Shown: positions 55,291 to 63,933 of the stretch, in pieces
How positions within the stretch are numbered: the stretch's first letter is position 1
How the letters are laid out: each line of letters starts with the position of its first letter
NCBI GenBank assembly: GCA_036005185.1
Contig: DASYQS010000038.1
Span: forward strand, 186,001 to 250,000
Length of the DNA: 64,000 bases
Source: VBAU01 sp036005185
GTDB lineage: Bacteria > Bacteroidota > Bacteroidia > Chitinophagales > Chitinophagaceae
Direction of reading: 5' to 3'
The notes under the pieces: model-generated
What the model was told of the DNA's origin: nothing
The model's input: the letters and a program-made list of their open reading frames with translations, nothing else
Database searches by the model: none
Program-made: the position numbers and the translations under genes

Positions 55291-55483
55291 ATCAACAATT
55301 AAATGACTGTTCAAGAATACTACAAGCATCGCCGTTCATTGCAGTAACCTGGCTTCATTAACCCTATAGTCGATCTAAAAAATTAAACAGAATTGCCGAA
55401 CTTACAAGTGAGAATCTCCACCACAAAACAGCAAATTGGAAGCCTGGAGATTGTTCCCTGTACTTTAACTTCCTGTTCATGAA
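55291..55483. other. Intergenic region, nothing recognised
   Basis: Between the ATPase scrap and the broken kinase gene I see no frame of interest or structural element. Confidence 0.4.
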
Positions 55484-56405
55484 ATGAAATATTATGCAAC
55501 TATATTCATGATGTTCCTGGTTTATTACTTGCAGGCACAGCATATCAACCTGAAGAAATATACTATCGAAGATGGATTGGTGAACAATGATATTCTCAAC
55601 ATTTACCAGGACAGCCGGGGATTTATGTGGCTATGCACCCGTGGTGGGCTTAGCCGCTAGCAAACCGATCGCTTACAGCTTCATGGTAAATGCGCCTTTC
55701 TGGCAAAAGGCCTGGTTTATTGTATTAATAGTAGTGGTCATCGGGCTATTGGCTTATGCGTTCTATCGTTACCGCATGCAGCAGTTGATCGGCCTGCAAA
55801 AAGTACGCAGCCGCATTGCTACCGATCTCCATGATGAAATAGGTTCTAATCTTACTAACATCAGCATCCTGACTAATCTCGGCAAAAAAAATTTATCGGA
55901 ACCTGCGAAAGCCAATGATTTTTTAAAACGCATTTCAGAAGAAGTGTCTTCTTCATCACAAGCCCTTGATGATATTATCTGGAGTGTAAATAGCAGCCAT
56001 GATACAATGGAACAAATAGTGGCCAGGATGCGACGTTATGCGGCAGAACTGTTTGATGCAGCTAATATCCGGTATGAACTTCAACTCGACCCGGTATTTG
56101 AAGAAAAAAAATTAGCTATGGAACAACGCAGGGATATTTACCTGTTGTTCAAAGAATCCGTCAACAATATTTCAAAGCATGCAGGTGCCAGAGAAGTTAG
56201 TATACAACTGGCTATTGTGCATAACCAATTGCTGCTTCAGGTAAAAGATAATGGAAGAGGCTTTGATGCGGAGAAAGAATTCAATCGTCATGGTCTAAAA
56301 GGCATGAAAGAAAGAGTAAACAAATGGGAAGGGAAAATAACCATTGAATCTGCAGAGCAAAAAGGCACTGCCATAGAAATCCGGCTTCCATTGTCAAAGC
56401 AGTAA
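55484..56405 (+). pseudogene. Reg_prop/Y_Y_Y-type sensor histidine kinase with internal deletion
   Basis: An ATG at 55484 encodes a signal peptide and the first propeller strand (KKYTIEDGLVNNDILNIYQD, RGFMWLCTRGGLSR) and stops at 55658. The end of a Y_Y_Y domain (AYSFMVNAPFWQKAWF), one membrane helix (~VLIVVVIGLLAYAFY), the DHp region (RIATDLHDEIGSNLTNISIL, His in LHDEIG) and the ATPase domain (DNGRGFD, GLKGMKERV) then follow in the +1 frame to 56405. Roughly 2 kb of propeller appears deleted. The kinase part is open from an ATG at 55587, but its first ~30 residues are out-of-frame propeller sequence. A sensor-less kinase might still be made; the cognate regulator follows. Confidence 0.75.
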
Positions 56406-56466
56406 AAATGTATCTAACCCAAAAAGAGGATATAGAAAAGTTGATAATCCTATTAATTTAGCAATA

Positions 56467-57099
56467 TTGCCAACACGAATCATCATATTTGAAGATAACG
56501 ACCGCCTGCGCCAATCGTTGGCTTTCCTGTTACAATCTGCGCCTGACTACGAAGTGCTGGGAGATTATAACAATTGTAAAGATGCAGTAAACATAACGAA
56601 GGTATATGAACCCGATGTCGTGTTAATGGATATTGACATGCCTGGCGAAACAGGCATAAAAGGAGTAAGCATGGTGAAGGAAACGAGACCGCAAACGGCT
56701 GTGATCATGTACACTGTGTTTGAGGACGATGAAAAATTGTTTCAATGTCTTTGTGCCGGCGCCAATGGCTACCTGCTGAAAAAAACAGAACCAGAAAAAA
56801 TATTTGAGGCCATAAGGGAAGTGATGCATGGCGGGGCGCCTATGAGTCCATCTATTTCCAAAAAAGTGATCGAGAGCTTTCAACCGGTTAAGACGCGCCA
56901 TCAATATCCGCTTACTGAAAGAGAGCTTGAAGTATTACAGTTGCTTACCAAGGGGCATAGTACCAAAGTAATTGCCGACAAGCTGGATATTGCATTTAAT
57001 ACGGTTCGTTCCCATCTGAAAAATATCTATGCCAAGCTGCATGTGAATTGCGGCAAAGAAGCCATTGCCAAAGTACTGGCGGAACATATTAGTTTTTGA
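56467..57099 (+). CDS. NarL/LuxR-family response regulator
   Basis: A 210-residue regulator with receiver (~5-120; Glu9/Asp10, Asp55 in LMDIDMPG, Lys in LLKKTEP) and LuxR-type HTH (~145-205, LTERELEVLQLLTKGHSTKV and AFNTVRSHLKNIYAKL). No ATG lies near; the TTG at 56467 immediately precedes the first beta strand and is the likely start. Partner of the broken kinase 62 bp upstream. A copy of its last ~30 codons recurs at 57995-58091. Confidence 0.88.
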   Translation: MPTRIIIFEDNDRLRQSLAFLLQSAPDYEVLGDYNNCKDAVNITKVYEPDVVLMDIDMPGETGIKGVSMVKETRPQTAVIMYTVFEDDEKLFQCLCAGANGYLLKKTEPEKIFEAIREVMHGGAPMSPSISKKVIESFQPVKTRHQYPLTERELEVLQLLTKGHSTKVIADKLDIAFNTVRSHLKNIYAKLHVNCGKEAIAKVLAEHISF

Positions 57100-57133
57100 A
57101 GAAAAACAATTGACCATTGATGGTTAGAATTTT

Positions 57134-57940
57134 TTGTTTGGTGACAATATTCTTGTGTTTCTATCCGGCATGGCGCAGAATTTGGGTACAGCAGTTGGTC
57201 GAACACATCACGATTCAATTTATTGGATGCATGTTAGAACAGACAGTGGCGTAATTCATGCAGCAGTCGCTACCCCAAAAGGAACTGGGCCATTTCCAAC
57301 TGTAATTATATTGCACGGCACACATGGTTTTGCTCAAGAGTACATCAATATTGCACGTTATCTCGCTGACAGTGGTATTGTAGGAATAGCTGCTTGTTGG
57401 TTCGCTGGCAGGAAGGGTGTTGGAGAACGTTTTATCACTCCAATTAATTTCGCTGATGCGCCATCTTTTGTTGATGCGGATGGCTTGGATCGTTTTCGGA
57501 TTGCTCGCCGAAGCATTGACTCGTTAGTTGTTGCAGTAAGCAAATTATCAGAAGTAAAATTAGGTAGTATAGCGCTGTTTGGACATTCGCGAGGTGGAGG
57601 GGCGGCTTTGGATTATGCAGTTACACATCCTGGTAAAGTGCAAGCCCTTGCCTTGAATTCTGCCGGGTATCCTCCCGAAGTGATTCAACGTTCCTCCACA
57701 TTAGATATACCGATTCTCATTATCCATGGAACCAACGACAATCCGGCTGATGGTGGTTCTTTATTCACGAATATTGCGATGGCAAGAAAATTTCAAGCTG
57801 CGTTACAAGCGGCGAAGAAAAATGTTGAAGTAAAGTACTATGAAGGAAGCGGCCATAATGCACTTTTCAGTAATTCTGCCCAGTTTAACGACACAGTTCA
57901 GCAGATACTGCAGTTCCTGCGAAAATATTTCCGAAATTAA
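57134..57940 (+). CDS. Dienelactone hydrolase-family protein
   Basis: A 268-residue alpha/beta hydrolase counted from a TTG. Nucleophile elbow GHSRGG (Ser152), Asp202 in HGTNDNPAD and His241 in GSGHNALF form the triad; HGTHGF is the oxyanion loop. An ATG at 57120 in another frame encodes a good signal peptide (MVRIFCLVTIFLCFYPA) that would join MAQNLG if one base were added near 57165-57172, so the true protein may be exported. Substrate unknown. It separates the response regulator from the duplicate of that regulator's tail. Confidence 0.8.
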   Translation: MFGDNILVFLSGMAQNLGTAVGRTHHDSIYWMHVRTDSGVIHAAVATPKGTGPFPTVIILHGTHGFAQEYINIARYLADSGIVGIAACWFAGRKGVGERFITPINFADAPSFVDADGLDRFRIARRSIDSLVVAVSKLSEVKLGSIALFGHSRGGGAALDYAVTHPGKVQALALNSAGYPPEVIQRSSTLDIPILIIHGTNDNPADGGSLFTNIAMARKFQAALQAAKKNVEVKYYEGSGHNALFSNSAQFNDTVQQILQFLRKYFRN

Positions 57941-57994
57941 AATTACTCAGTAAGGTGGGGTTACCGAAAGCCTATTGCGTCCTGACCTCAGTAG

Positions 57995-58091
57995 GATACT
58001 TTCTCATCTGAAAAATATTTATGCGAAGCTGCATGTGAATTGCGGCAAAGAAGCCATTGCCAAAGTAATGGCAAGGCATATCAGTTTTTGA
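57995..58091 (+). pseudogene. Duplicated 3' end of a LuxR-type response regulator
   Basis: About 30 codons (LSHLKNIYAKLHVNCGKEAI then AKVMARHISF and stop) repeat the end of the regulator at 56467 with a handful of changes. No start, receiver or upper HTH remains. It is the leftover of a second regulator copy, and shows that the hydrolase gene lies between two related regulator ends. Confidence 0.8.
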
Positions 58092-58266
58092 TTTTCTTCA
58101 CCAATATTTTTCATATCCTCCTAAAAGAGGATTGCCCCTATCATTACAATCGCAGAATTTTAAAGGCATTTTTTTAGGTCGTTGTTGTATTACATTGAAG
58201 ATAATTTATGTCCTAAAGGTTCGTGTCAGAATGTGAAAAAAAATTCTAAATACAAAACAATTAACC

Positions 58267-59073
58267 ATGATTACAGAAGATATTGTAGAAGAAAAAAAAG
58301 AAATGCCCGGAGCTACTCAAATTCAGAACACCCGTTTCACTACTCCGTCGTTTATTATCAGCATGGTCATTGGCATCGTTCTGTTGATTGTATTGGCGAA
58401 TGTTGGTTTTTACAAAACCTATATCCGTCACTTTCCCGGTTTTGAAGATTATGTAAGGCCTGACGGCCGCCAATTTCATTTTACATGGGTAATGCATTTT
58501 CATGGCATGATGATGATCGGATGGCTGCTCATGCTGTTGGTACAACCCATCCTGATCCTGAAAGGAAAAGTAAAGCTGCACCGCTTTGTGGGAAAGCTGA
58601 GTTATGTATTGGCGCCGCTGGTATTGCTCACGATGTATTTAGTTACCCGGGGCAGTCTCGATCGTGCAGTGGCGCCGGAGGAGCAGGCAGCCGTTGTAGC
58701 AAGAAGGATGGCGCTGGACGTGCCGCTAATTATATTCTTTGTCATACTGTATATGCTGGCTATTGCTTACAAACATCGGACGGCACTGCATAGTCGCTTT
58801 ATGGTCAGTACAGCTTTTATGCTCATCAGCCCGCCGTTGGGCAGAGTCTTGAGAGCTTACTTCGACTACAGTCGTGATGGCAGTATTGACCTGTCCAGGA
58901 ATATTATTGTATTCATCGCATTGGCTGTAACGGCAGGAGATTCGCTGCGATTAAAACGCATCAGTCCCTTTGCGTTGGTATTGGTTTTCGTGCTATTGAA
59001 TAAAATTATTTGGAATATAAGAGACACTCCCTTCTGGCAGCCAATAGGGGGCGCCATTGGAAAATTGTTTTGA
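58267..59073 (+). CDS. Conserved multi-pass membrane protein
   Basis: A 268-residue protein with about seven membrane helices (~33-55, 76-95, 108-127, 145-165, 172-190, 208-225, 235-250). The core VMHFHGMMMIGWLLMLLVQP followed by KVKLHRFVGKLSYVLAPL has spaced His residues like cytochrome b561/DUF2306-type proteins, which could ligate heme; this is inference. I do not know a named family for certain. The cupin gene follows 63 bp later. Confidence 0.65.
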   Translation: MITEDIVEEKKEMPGATQIQNTRFTTPSFIISMVIGIVLLIVLANVGFYKTYIRHFPGFEDYVRPDGRQFHFTWVMHFHGMMMIGWLLMLLVQPILILKGKVKLHRFVGKLSYVLAPLVLLTMYLVTRGSLDRAVAPEEQAAVVARRMALDVPLIIFFVILYMLAIAYKHRTALHSRFMVSTAFMLISPPLGRVLRAYFDYSRDGSIDLSRNIIVFIALAVTAGDSLRLKRISPFALVLVFVLLNKIIWNIRDTPFWQPIGGAIGKLF

Positions 59074-59136
59074 AAAAATGAAGTGCGGCATGAAGCCCGG
59101 CGCTGCCTTGCATTAATAATCTCTAAAACAAAAATT

Positions 59137-59712
59137 ATGAACCGAAGTTCTTTTTTAAAATTTGGCATCGCCATTGGCTCTATTCTTACTGCTCCTTTCA
59201 ACAGTATTGCAAGATATAAATCCCAAAAAAGGGAAGACAAAGGATTTAAGGTTGATGCAGGTAAAGACCGGTTTGATAAAAGTATTTCTCCTTTTGAAGG
59301 CGATAGGTTTTACACTAAAGTTTCCACAAAAGATACGGATGGCGGTATGTTTGTTTTTGAATCAACAAGACTAAACGAAGGCGGCCCCGTATTGCACATT
59401 CACTATGATACGGATGAATTTTGGTATGTTTTACAAGGAGAATTTCTTGTCAAGGTCGGCGATGAAACCGATACTGCCAAAGCCGGAGACTTAGTGTTTG
59501 GTCCGAGAATGGTGCCTCATACGTTTGCCAAAATTGGAAAAGGAGAAGCCAAAGTAATAATATGCCATCAACCTGCCGGTAAAATGGAAGAATACTTTAA
59601 GAAACTTAGTGAAGGCGTAGCTAAAAATATGACGGAAGAAGAAAGAAACAACATGAGGAAGGAACATGGTGTTGAAAAAGTAGGGCCACCCCTGACGTAT
59701 CTGAAACAGTAA
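59137..59712 (+). CDS. Secreted cupin-domain protein
   Basis: A 191-residue protein from the ATG at 59137; the frame extends to 59083 but the exported N-terminus (MNRSSFLKFGIAIGSILTAP) starts here. Cupin motif 1 is HIHYDTDEFWYVLQG (His87, His89, Glu94, Gly101) and motif 2 has His128 in GPRMVPHTF. All four metal ligands are present. The C-terminal ~45 residues are a charged helical tail ending in GPPLTYLKQ. Probably a metal-dependent enzyme or binding protein outside the cytoplasm; substrate unknown. Confidence 0.82.
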   Translation: MNRSSFLKFGIAIGSILTAPFNSIARYKSQKREDKGFKVDAGKDRFDKSISPFEGDRFYTKVSTKDTDGGMFVFESTRLNEGGPVLHIHYDTDEFWYVLQGEFLVKVGDETDTAKAGDLVFGPRMVPHTFAKIGKGEAKVIICHQPAGKMEEYFKKLSEGVAKNMTEEERNNMRKEHGVEKVGPPLTYLKQ

Positions 59713-59775
59713 ACTTAAAATATAGAAAGTATAACAAGATGCTTTAACATTTCACTGAATGAAAACAACACAGTC

Positions 59776-59889
59776 ATGAAAGGCAATCAAAAAAAAAGAA
59801 TGATTGGCGCTTTATTCATCTTGTTAACCACGCTCCAACTACGTTCGTGGGATAAAAACTTTCATCATACCCTAAAACAAATAATATGA
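59776..59889 (+). pseudogene. Truncated 5' copy of the cupin/lipocalin gene
   Basis: The frame opens with KKRMIGALFILLTTL, the signal peptide of the protein at 60669 (KKRMIGALLILLTTL), preceded by an A-rich run as in that gene, then diverges into unrelated residues and stops at 59889. The stop overlaps the next ATG (ATGA), which could couple translation to the DUF4440 gene. It looks like a recombination leftover of a paralogue. Confidence 0.72.
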
Positions 59890-60401
59890 AAAAGTTTATT
59901 CTAACAACTTCGTTTACAACAGTGATTTTGTTTTCAAATTTTTTATTCGGACAAAATCAGCTTTTTTCAGACATAGATTCTCAATCAATAAAAATTATTA
60001 TCCGTGATTGGGAAAAAGCATGGAACAACCATGACGTAAAAGCATTTGCAAGCGTCTTCCTTCCTGAAGGTGAATTTACCAATGTAGTTGGAACGCATGT
60101 AAAAGGAAGAAAAGAAATTGAAGAATTTCATGCGCCTATGTTTTCAGGTGAACCTGTTAAGGGCAAAGTTTCATTTAAAAATGCAACAATAAAAATTGAC
60201 GTACCCAGTATAACTATTATAAAACCAGACGTCGTGTCGGTTGATTTTTTATGGAGTGTAGATAATGCCCTTTCCCCTGACGGTACAAGGAGTGGACATA
60301 GAAGAGGACTAATAAACTGGATTATGATTAAATCAAAAGGCAAATGGGCCGTATTCATTATGCATAATGCAGAATTACGTTCGATGCCTGATAATAAATA
60401 A
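59886..60401 (+). CDS. Secreted SgcJ/EcaC-like DUF4440 protein
   Basis: A 171-residue NTF2-fold protein with a signal peptide (~1-22, ending LFGQ). Conserved parts are IIRDWEKAWNNHDVKAFAS, FLPEGEFTNVVGTHVKGRKE and VDFLWSVDNALSPDGTRSGHR. Ligand and activity unknown. Its upstream region was replaced by the cupin 5' copy, so its original promoter may be lost. Cupin genes lie on both sides, which suggests a common small-molecule pathway (inference). Confidence 0.83.
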   Translation: MKKFILTTSFTTVILFSNFLFGQNQLFSDIDSQSIKIIIRDWEKAWNNHDVKAFASVFLPEGEFTNVVGTHVKGRKEIEEFHAPMFSGEPVKGKVSFKNATIKIDVPSITIIKPDVVSVDFLWSVDNALSPDGTRSGHRRGLINWIMIKSKGKWAVFIMHNAELRSMPDNK

Positions 60402-60668
60402 ATTTCTAAAATCAAAAGTATTGACAGGTAGATATACAGACTCGCTTGGATATTTTAGAGAATACTTTTGGAAAGTGAAGCTTGACACTAAAACATCAGC
60501 AGTCGATTCGTTGAGCCGTATTTTTATCCGGCCTTCATAACATGACACTAAAATGTATTCAATGAAGTACCTGTTTTTCCTCAACAAGCAAGGAAAATAA
60601 TTATCAGTGTTTCAAGAGACTTTAACGCTGTAAAAATCAATAAATATAAAATAACAAATCAGCATACA

Positions 60669-61631
60669 ATGAAAAAAAGAATGATTGGCGCTTTACTCAT
60701 CTTATTAACCACGCTTTTTTTGCAGGTGAAAGTAAGTGCGCAGGTACAACCGGCTAAACCTCTTGAATATGTAATAGTGCCGCCGGAAGGAGGATATCAA
60801 CTGGGCACGGGTAAATGGAAACTGACAACGAATAACACCGGCGGTTCCATTGCCATTTGCGAATTTAATAATAAGGATACCACTGATTGGAATTGGGTGT
60901 CCTCCCATGTGCATACACGGGAAGATGAGATATGGTATGTGCTGGAGGGAGAATTGACATTCAGGATCAACAATCAAATGCGTTCGGCCGGGCCGGGCAG
61001 CCTGGTATTCGGCCCGCGCAATATGATGCATGCTTACCGGGTATCAAAAGCTCCCGTGAAATACCTGCTGATGCTAACGCCTGCCGGAATTGATCTGCTG
61101 TTTCCCGAAGTGGACAGTGTTTCCAAAAGATTTCCCAGGGGTAGTGCCGAATTCAGAAAAAGGATAGCGCTACTGTCGGAAAAATATGGTGCGTATCACA
61201 AGGAGAGATGGGACAGCATCATGAATACCGCCGACCTTACAAACGGAACATGGGAGCTGGATATAGCAGCGTCCGTATTTAAACCGGGCCCCGGGTGGAA
61301 GAAACAGACACGCATATATACCTCCGATGAAAAGAACATAAAAATGATTGCTACCGGAATAAGAGAGAATGGAGAATCTACCCGTTTCGAATATACAGGG
61401 GCTTATGATGGAAAAGATTATCCTGTGACGGGAAATCCTAAGGTCGAAACCATTGCACAGGATTTAATTGATAAATATACGGTAACGACGAAGACAAAGA
61501 GAGACGGCAAGATCACGGCTGTAAGCATCCGTGTTATTTCAATGGATGGAAAAACGATGACGATTACAACCAGTGGAACAGATGAGAAAGGTGTAGCATT
61601 CTATAATACACTGGTGCTGCGCAGGCAATAA
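60669..61631 (+). CDS. Secreted cupin plus lipocalin-like protein
   Basis: A 320-residue protein: signal peptide ~1-25, cupin ~60-145 (motif 1 HVHTREDEIWYVLEG with His80, His82, Glu87, Gly94; motif 2 GSLVFGPRNMMHAY with His121), helical spacer (~150-188), and a lipocalin-like beta domain (~190-320, NGTWELDIAASVFKPGPGW ... YTGAYDGKDYPVTGNP). The second domain is common in Acidobacteria and Bacteroidota secreted proteins, usually alone, so the fusion is unusual. Metal site intact. Its first ~15 codons are duplicated at 59776. Confidence 0.8.
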   Translation: MKKRMIGALLILLTTLFLQVKVSAQVQPAKPLEYVIVPPEGGYQLGTGKWKLTTNNTGGSIAICEFNNKDTTDWNWVSSHVHTREDEIWYVLEGELTFRINNQMRSAGPGSLVFGPRNMMHAYRVSKAPVKYLLMLTPAGIDLLFPEVDSVSKRFPRGSAEFRKRIALLSEKYGAYHKERWDSIMNTADLTNGTWELDIAASVFKPGPGWKKQTRIYTSDEKNIKMIATGIRENGESTRFEYTGAYDGKDYPVTGNPKVETIAQDLIDKYTVTTKTKRDGKITAVSIRVISMDGKTMTITTSGTDEKGVAFYNTLVLRRQ

Positions 61632-61806
61632 ATGTGTAAGATAAACAGGCAGTGTTCAAAAATGTGAATGCTCCAGTATTAATCAAGCGATTTTATTTAT
61701 GCAACGAAGAAAATTATCAAACATAATCTTTTAAAACTACTCTCTTGCAGCAGTTTTCTGAAAATAACAAAAAACTCTTCGACTCTCATTTCCTGCGGCT
61801 ATTGTA

Positions 61807-62577
61807 TTGCTGCTTCTATTTTCGTTTTTTATTCATGATAAAAAGAATACGGAAAACGACCGGCGCATAAGTACTTCCAATATTATTTCCTGTGCACCTC
61901 CCGGATATAAAATTGATTACAATCTTGAAGAAGTTCAGATCAATGATAACCGGAAACCTGCAGGTGAATTGTGGAATGGTATTTATTATATTCATTTGGA
62001 AATACGTGAGGGCAACTGGTATCCGGAAACAAAAGATGGGGCGCCGATAAAGATTACAGCGATTACAGAAACAGGCAAACCATTACAAATACCCGGCCCA
62101 CTCATCCGGGTGCCCGAAGGAACAGAAATAAGGGCCACAATAACTAATCGGGTTGCAGGACAGCCGCATTCCCTTTTTGGTTTTTATCAACGACCTAACA
62201 GCAATCTTAAAGACAGTATTATTGTTGATCCCGGCGAAACAAAGCAGGTAAATTTTAACGCCGGCGCTGCAGGAACCTATTTTTATTATGGGAATAAAGG
62301 TCCTTACCCTCACATAGGAATTCAATTATACGGTGCATTGATTGTTGATGCAAAAAACGAGAAACCTGATCCTGCTGAACGCACCATCATGATCGGGGTA
62401 GATCTTGATAAGGTGGATACTAACCTGATGCGTCAGTACGTGATGAATGGACTCACTTGGCCATATACTGAAAGATTGCAGTACCGGCAGGGGCAATTGG
62501 TAAAATGGCGGGTGATTAATGCATCCCATGCCCCCGCATCCCATGCACCTGCATGGCTTTCCTTTTATGCTCCATAG
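61807..62577 (+). CDS. Multicopper oxidase, N-terminal part (frameshifted)
   Basis: The first 256 codons of a multicopper oxidase. A hydrophobic export segment is at the N-terminus but no ATG precedes it (TTG at 61807 is the only candidate), so the true start is uncertain. The first cupredoxin domain has IPGPLIRVPEGTEIRATI and GTYFYYG but lacks the copper-binding His pairs of a usual domain 1. The second domain begins at ~180 and reaches KWRVINASHAP, where the frame is lost in a C5 run at 62531-62535 and soon stops. Removing one C gives HAPHPMHLHGFPF, restoring a copper site. Confidence 0.75.
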   Translation: MLLLFSFFIHDKKNTENDRRISTSNIISCAPPGYKIDYNLEEVQINDNRKPAGELWNGIYYIHLEIREGNWYPETKDGAPIKITAITETGKPLQIPGPLIRVPEGTEIRATITNRVAGQPHSLFGFYQRPNSNLKDSIIVDPGETKQVNFNAGAAGTYFYYGNKGPYPHIGIQLYGALIVDAKNEKPDPAERTIMIGVDLDKVDTNLMRQYVMNGLTWPYTERLQYRQGQLVKWRVINASHAPASHAPAWLSFYAP

Positions 62578-63781
62578 TCTCGGAAACATTGGCGTCGATT
62601 CAATTATTGCCAAAGAAGAAGAACAATTAATGGTAACACAGGAGTTGACAGGTAATTCAACCATGCGCATTTCATGGATACCCTCGAGAGAAGGCAATTG
62701 GTTATTTCATTGCCATCTCGTAGATCATATTCTTCCTGTTTCTTATTTAAGAAAGCAGGACGAGATCCATCATTCAAATGCAAACCTCGAAACCCATGCA
62801 AGAGATGCAATGGGCGGGTTGATTATGGGTATTAATGTTATTCCCGATAAAAAATTCCAGGTCAGGATTCCAAAGAATAAAACAGCGACAAAAAAATTCA
62901 CATTGATAATTGGCGAAAAAGAAAACTTTTTTGATAACAGCGATGGTAAAGGATTTCAGCTTTGGGAAAACGGGAAAACAAAAACAAATGAATTCAGCAT
63001 ACCCGGACCTCCTTTGGTTTTAATAAAAGATCAACCCGTTGCTATTAAAATTATCAATACCATGAAAGAACCTACAACGATACACTGGCATGGGCTAGAG
63101 ATTGACAGTTATTATGATGGCGTATCCGGTTGGGGATATATGGGCAGGAAGCTGGCTCCGCTGATTCAGCCTGGTGATTCATTCACTGTGTATCTGAGAC
63201 CATCCCGTGCCGGCACATTTATATACCATACGCATATGCACGATCTGCAATTACTGCAAGGATTGTATGGTGCGCTGATCGTTTTAAATCCGGGTGAAAC
63301 ATATAAGCCGGAGGTAGATAAGATTTTTCTTATCAGCCAGGGAGGACAGGGATTATATGTACCAAAAATGTTAAACAAAAATGCTGATCTCTTTGGAAAA
63401 AATAAATCACTTCTCAACGGTACCAGTACACCCGAAATACTGTATTTTAAAAAAGGGAACCGCTATCGTTTTCGCATCATTAATATCGGGACACAGAATT
63501 TTGGGCATCATATATCAATAAAGCAAAATGATCAGTTAGTTTCCTGGACGCTGATTGCCAAAGATGGGATAAGTCTGAGAAAAAATCAGCAACAGCTAAA
63601 ACCATCTTCGCAACGGGTGGCCATTGGAGAAACTTTTGACTTTGAATTTAGCCCTGACAAGCCAGGAGACTACCGGATAAAAAAGAGTATAATGACACTC
63701 TCTATGAAATTAATTACAAGTGTAGCGGCCTTGTGTCCGAAATTTCGAACCTTTTTATTAAAAATTTGGAGAGAATTGTAG
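62519..63781 (+). CDS. Multicopper oxidase, C-terminal part (frameshifted)
   Basis: Continuation of the preceding gene in another frame; the ATG at 62519 is incidental. It opens with HPMHLHGF, then HCHLVDH (type 1/type 3 copper ligands), and after a ~110-residue spacer a domain with IPGPPLVLIKDQPVAI, HWHGLEID and HTHMHD, the type 2/type 3 ligands that normally sit in domain 1. A last cupredoxin domain lies at ~290-400. The last ~30 residues after PGDYRIKK look unlike the family; adding one A at 63679-63684 opens EYNDTLYEINYK, so a second frameshift is possible. Probable periplasmic or extracellular copper oxidase. Confidence 0.78.
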   Translation: MHPMPPHPMHLHGFPFMLHSLGNIGVDSIIAKEEEQLMVTQELTGNSTMRISWIPSREGNWLFHCHLVDHILPVSYLRKQDEIHHSNANLETHARDAMGGLIMGINVIPDKKFQVRIPKNKTATKKFTLIIGEKENFFDNSDGKGFQLWENGKTKTNEFSIPGPPLVLIKDQPVAIKIINTMKEPTTIHWHGLEIDSYYDGVSGWGYMGRKLAPLIQPGDSFTVYLRPSRAGTFIYHTHMHDLQLLQGLYGALIVLNPGETYKPEVDKIFLISQGGQGLYVPKMLNKNADLFGKNKSLLNGTSTPEILYFKKGNRYRFRIINIGTQNFGHHISIKQNDQLVSWTLIAKDGISLRKNQQQLKPSSQRVAIGETFDFEFSPDKPGDYRIKKSIMTLSMKLITSVAALCPKFRTFLLKIWREL

Positions 63782-63933
63782 TTTTTGTTGAACATTACAA
63801 GTGATTCCGGCAGTACAGGCAGACGTGTCTACTATTCCTCTGGAATAGAATTAAATTAATCTTTTTGCATAAAGCCTCTACCTGGTTGTACGACTAATCT
63901 TTTTCCTATCTTACCGACATTAAGCCAACAACC

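Noticed and set aside
60419..60540. A 40-codon + strand frame after the DUF4440 gene
   Set aside because: Opens from a TTG, looks moderately coding-like but has no recognised motif; could be another scrap, not strong enough to list.
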